This document shows positions 59,911-64,000 of a stretch of DNA of 64,000 nt, one piece after another. Source of the stretch: Cavia porcellus. Taxonomy: Eukaryota; Chordata; Mammalia; Rodentia; Caviidae. Positions within the stretch are counted from its first letter, which is position 1, and each line of letters opens with the position of its first letter. Made by a program: the position numbers and the translations under genes. Where the stretch lies: NCBI RefSeq assembly GCF_034190915.1, contig NW_026947488.1, forward strand, positions 1,994,501 through 2,058,500, written 5' to 3'. The notes beneath the pieces were generated by a model. The model did not search any database, had not been told where the DNA came from, and saw only the letters and a program-made list of their open reading frames with translations.

Positions 59911-60090
59911 AGTCAGGCACAGTGGTGCACACTTATAACCCAGCACTCTGGGAGGCTGAGGCAGGAGGATCGAAAGTTTAGGCTCAATCTGGGCAACGTA
60001 GTAGCTCAGGGAGACCCCGTTTCAAACTTTTTAAAAAGGGGCTGAGGGTGCAGCTCAGCACAAAGACCCTGAATTCAGCCCTCAGTGCAC
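59911..60090 (+). mobile_element. B1/ID composite SINE
   Basis: A B1-like unit (CAGCACTCTGGGAGGCTGAG, GGGAGACCCCGTTTCAAA) is joined through TTTTTAAAAA to an ID-like unit (GGGGCTGAGGGTGCAGCTCA, GAATTCAGCCCTCAG). Confidence 0.85.
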
Positions 60091-60600
60091 GTATGTGTGT
60101 GCAGAGAGGCCTTCGCTGGGTGGAAGGTGGGTGCAGACACAAGGGCCAGGGCCTGGACAGTCACACAGCTGCACCCTAGCAGGTCGGCGCCCTGAAGAGG
60201 TGTCACAAGGGAGGGTGGACCTCAAACCACAGTGCTTGGTAAAAGCGCCCAGGTGTAGCCCACCCACAGGAGAGGTGAGTCCACAGAGGCAGGCAGGGCG
60301 GCCCTGGGCAGAGGGGCAGAGGCCGAGGCTGCTGGTGGGTACCGGGTCTCCTCTGGAGGTGAAAATGACAGGATGTGGAAGGAGGCAGGGCCGCAGGACA
60401 TGGCAAGGGTACCAAACACCGCCAGCGTTTGACTTGAAAGTCATTAGTTTTACGTCCAGGAATTTCACCTTAATATTAGATACATTAAAAACACTAGCGT
60501 ATTTAGGGCAGACCAGCTGTGGCCCTGTCCCTGGGCTCCCAGCACAGGCACACAGCGTGGCTCGCCCACGAGGCCCAGAGAGAGCTGCAGACAGCTTATC

Positions 60601-60628
60601 CCCCCCCCCCACACACACACACACACAA
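60601..60628. repeat. (C)n(CA)n microsatellite
   Basis: Ten C followed by about nine CA dinucleotides. Confidence 0.9.
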
Positions 60629-61374
60629 CGCTGGCACAGATTGGAAGAGCACTTTGGAAATAAACCTACCAGCCCGCCGGGCTCCCTGGTGAGGAGACCC
60701 CATCCCTAGCCTAAGGGACGGAGCCCACAGGTGATCCCGGGCCTGGGCCACACTGGCCTGCCAGGACCCTGCCCTCACACCTCAGACAGCCAGGGCACCT
60801 CCCCACTCTCCTTGGCAGGTCATTCAAGCTGATCCATAAAATTAAAAATTTAAATCTGGCCTCAGAGTCAATGACCAACCACCAGGGCGCCCATGTCAGC
60901 CAGAAGCAGCAGCACATCCTTCTGGAAAGCCCTTCGAGAAGCCCTGGCCCCAGGCAACCCTGTCCTTGTCCCAGGCTGGGAAAGGCCAACTTCTCGGGCT
61001 CCGGGGCTCCCTGGGGACACCCTGTGTCCCTCTCCCACCAGAGTGCTCTGTTGGGAGCCCCCAGCGCCCCTGTACGGCACCTCTGAAGAAGTCCCTGGCC
61101 AAGCCTCAGGTTCACAGAAAGGCAGCGGAGGCCCCGGGTGAGGCCGCTCCCGTCCCACCCCAGGCTGGCCGGACCCTCAAGCATGCGGATTTCACTCCGC
61201 CTTCCCTTCAATTTTTTGTAGGCTGTAAAACTCTGACATTTAATATTTTCAACTCTCATTTCTCATAAAACAACAATATTAGTATTTCTCCAAAGTCGCA
61301 AAGACCATTAATGTATCTTTATGATGTGCGCAGGATCTGTGGTGCCTGGACGGTGACTCCCTGACACCAGGACC

Positions 61375-62000
61375 CCGGCCATGCCGCACGGTTACGACAT
61401 CCGGGCGGACACCAGCTCCGCGGGTGCTGCAGGACAGCTCAGTTTATTATCTGTGACCTGCCGCAGACTGCCCGGCTCAGCCGGGGTCGCTCCCATCACT
61501 GACACCTCTGCGTCCCCCATCATGTCGGGATCGTGTCATCCTGACCGGCCAGGATTTACAGTCCCCATTACACACCCATTGGGATCTGCAGCTCCAAGAA
61601 GCAGAGCCCGCCGCGCAGACAGGCAGACTCTGGGAGCCCTGCCATTACTGCCGCTTCAAGCCAGGGACAAACGAGCAGAAAAACAAGTCTTGCGCTTCCT
61701 GGAGTCAGGCAAGGAGGCCCAGAACTGCCACCACTGTACTTCCCTCAGGCCTTTCCCCTTTGCCTAGAAACCAGCCGACATGGCCTGAAAGGGCAGGAAC
61801 CACAGCAGCCTCTAAGGCCTCATTACCCTGGGCCCCGAAGGGAAGCTCTCCAACTGATCCTGGGGTCCCCAGGCCGAGAGGAGAGAAAGGGAGGAAAGGC
61901 AGGGCTCTCTCGAGGGCTGGGACTAGGGCCGCCAGAAACCCGGTACCCAGGAGAAACAAAACTCTACTTGCGTTGAAGTTTTGTTAAGATAATTACGGAT
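61375..62000. promoter_or_regulatory. Candidate regulatory region with retained CpGs and GATA sites
   Basis: Many CpGs persist at 61375-61560 in otherwise CpG-poor DNA. The plus strand has TTATCTGTGACCT (GATA site 61447-61452 beside a nuclear-receptor half-site) and, further on, TTAAGATAATTA (AGATAA 61987-61992 overlapping a homeodomain site). No repeat signature is seen. Confidence 0.35.
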
Positions 62001-62584
62001 GCACATGGAGTTATAATAGTAGGAGCATTCCAGGGCTGTGCAGGGGGCAGCAGCTGAGACTGCCAGCTTTCCAGCTGAGCTGCGTGATTCACTCCCTGAG
62101 GCACACAGCTGCTACCTGACCCATCAGCACCCCTCTGGGGTCCACACACCCACTTTCCACGGATGCTGTTCACCGATTATTCACAGGAGCCATAGGGGGC
62201 CAACCTGATGTCCAGCACAAAACCGTGAGCCGCCCAGCAGTGGAATCCCCAGCCCTGAGAAGCAGCGAGGCCTGGACTCGTGTGACTTGGGGACCTCAGA
62301 CACTTCTACTCGGTGAGACGCAGCCCTGCGTGCGTGGGGTCATACGTCCAGAGCAGGCAGACCCCGGGGAGGGGTGACTGCAGATGAGTGCAGGGCCTCC
62401 CTGATGGGGAGGAAATGTCCTGTGCACAGGGACACGGGCAGCGACAGGTGCACAGACAAGCGATTGCCTGAGATGCCACCGAATTGCTACTCTGGAGCGG
62501 TCAGGCGGGAAAACCCCACCCCGAGCGGAGGTCCTCCTGGGCAGGGGACGAGAGCACCAATAGGAGACTCTGCCTTCTTCGGGA

Positions 62585-62965
62585 TATTTTAGGGCTGTGC
62601 GAGGCGCCCTTGCTGTTCTTATGTTATCAGAAAACAATTTCAAATGCAGGGTGGGCGGTTCTGAGGCCACCAGGAGGCAACACAGGGTACCCCTGCCCCC
62701 CAGTTGCCCCTCCTGACCGGGTCACGGGGCCTTGGCAGGGGTGGGGCATGGTCCCTCCTGCAGGGCATATTAATAGGTGACCCATTTATCTAGGAGCCAG
62801 CGCTGCAGGGCTGGCCTGGCCTGCGGTGCTGGCCGCCCACCCTACCCCTTATCTGTCCGTCTGGTAACACAAACATCTGGCTGGCCGGGTGGCTTTTAAG
62901 GTGCGTTTAGAAGCAGCCGCCTTTGAAGCCTTATCTCTTCACCCTCCCACTCGGGATAAAACCTG
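62585..62965. promoter_or_regulatory. Candidate distal enhancer with clustered GATA sites and a TCF site
   Basis: GATA motifs occur at 62624-62629 (TTATCA), 62786-62791, 62849-62854 and 62931-62936 (TTATCT each) and 62955-62959 (GATAA, weak flank). A TCF/LEF site CTTTGAA (62921-62927) is 3 bp from a GATA site, and a CATCTG E-box is at 62874-62879. The block shows no SINE or LTR features. Autoregulation of GATA5 is inference. Confidence 0.42.
62664..62682 (+). promoter_or_regulatory. Weaker CTCF-like motif
   Basis: GGCCACCAGGAGGCAAC fits most of the CTCF core but has A where G or T is usual. It is much weaker than the two upstream motifs. Confidence 0.25.
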
Positions 62966-63390
62966 GGCACCCGCCTCTCCCCAGGGCCGGGCATCTCGCC
63001 CCCAACTGGCCGAGGAATCAGGGCTGGGGGCACAGGACCCCGTCTTTCCATCCAATGAGGTAGCTCCAGCCCACCAGGTGTTCGGACTCGATGCTGGGTC
63101 CTGGCACCACCACTGCTGAGACGTGGGCACCAACCATGTGTCCCATTCAGGCTGCCTGAGGGGTCCAGGGAGCAGTCTCCAACTCTGTCGCCTGCAGGTG
63201 GGTCTGTCTTGTTGTCTCTCCAAGACTGAATGCTGATGCCTGGCACTCAGCGTTGCCCAGCACCAGCCTGGCACCTGCGGGTAGCGTGAGCCAGGGAGTG
63301 GGTACTAAGATGGGACCTCGCTGGGCCTCTCCTGGGCCCAGGACCCAGAGCCAGAACAAAGCCTCAAAAATGATCAAGAAATTGTTCCTA

Positions 63391-63570
63391 GCCAGACATA
63401 GTGTCACACACCTACCATCCCTGCAACTGGGGAAGCTGAAGCAGGAGGATCACAAGTTTGAAGCCAGCCTGGGCAGCTGATCAAGACCCTTGAGTACAGC
63501 TCAGATGGAGAGTGCTTGCCCAGTGAGACACTGGGTTAGTCCCCAGTACCAGGGGGAAAAAAAAAAAAGA
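63391..63570 (+). mobile_element. B1/ID composite SINE
   Basis: A B1-like unit (CTGGGGAAGCTGAAGC, TTTGAAGCCAGCCTGGGC) runs into an ID-like unit (GAGTACAGCTCAGATGG, TTAGTCCCCAGTACC) and an A-rich tail. Confidence 0.85.
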
Positions 63571-64000
63571 AATGGTTCCTAGATGATCGGATGATCAAAT
63601 GGACAGACGGAGCAGTGGCCAGAAGGATGGAACCCCCTCGGCTCTGCTTCTTCCTCTCTCCTGCTCTTGCCCCTGTACCTGCAATGCTGTATGGTGCTGG
63701 AGGGGGGCCCAGCTTGGCCCACAGTGGCCCTGCCCAGGCCCCAGCCCAGCTCACCCATGGCTCCCTCACTGGGCCTCCATCACAGCACTGAAGCATGTCA
63801 GGGGCGTCTCAGCTCTGCTGGGGCAGTGGGCAGTCTGCGAGCCCACAGGACCCCCTGGCCCAGCTGACCTGGCCTCTGAGCAGAGCCACCATGCAGGTCC
63901 TCTGCAACTGCTGGTCAGACAGCCGGGCAAACTGAGCCTTGAGCCAGAGTCAGGCAGCAGATTGGAGCCAGCTAACTCGGCACCAGATTCCCAGCCCAGA
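63571..64000. other. Window end, no gene recognised
   Basis: No exon of the neighbouring gene expected from human gene order (RBBP8NL) could be recognised here on either strand. Confidence 0.5.

Noticed and set aside
63571..64000. First exon of RBBP8NL
   Set aside because: No sequence encoding its coiled-coil N-terminus could be recognised.

Overview
This is vertebrate nuclear DNA, almost certainly from a rodent outside the mouse/rat family. Three things support that: a split gene with GT-AG introns, CpG islands in CpG-poor surroundings, and many short retroposons. The retroposons are ID elements (tRNA-Ala-like), 7SL-derived B1-like monomers, and composites in which a B1-like unit is followed by an ID-like unit. 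The mix fits a squirrel-, dormouse- or beaver-related rodent. I lean towards a beaver-like lineage, but only weakly.

The only protein-coding gene I can support is GATA5, on the + strand. It has six coding exons (26930-27485, 28882-29057, 33620-33745, 34005-34092, 34326-34468, 34719-34874) that join in frame into a 414-residue GATA zinc-finger transcription factor, complete from ATG to stop. A non-coding first exon probably lies just upstream in a large CpG island (about 24640-28250) that holds the promoter.

Layout. 1-24640 is intergenic sequence upstream of GATA5. It has scattered SINEs, a second small CpG island (about 7640-8080), two perfect-core CTCF motifs pointing away from each other (5164-5177 minus, 7762-7775 plus), and one unexplained 401-codon open frame (7621-8826). 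24640-34874 is the GATA5 promoter and gene. 34875 to about 36170 holds 3' UTR and retroelement-derived DNA. 36170-64000 is intergenic. It contains a 22-bp minisatellite split by a 1.8-kb retroelement-like insertion (41840-44180), a second minisatellite (57013-57262), LTR-like remnants, and several compact clusters of GATA, forkhead, TCF, TEAD and MEF2-like motifs (39540-39620, 46430-46690, 58560-58700, 61375-62000, 62585-62965) that look like candidate enhancers.

The long non-coding flanks, a candidate insulator upstream and GATA-motif clusters downstream suggest one developmental regulator with its own cis-regulatory domain. I found no new multi-gene system. The points most worth testing are the divergent CTCF pair, the distal GATA/TCF and FOX/GATA clusters, the interrupted minisatellite and the 401-codon frame.
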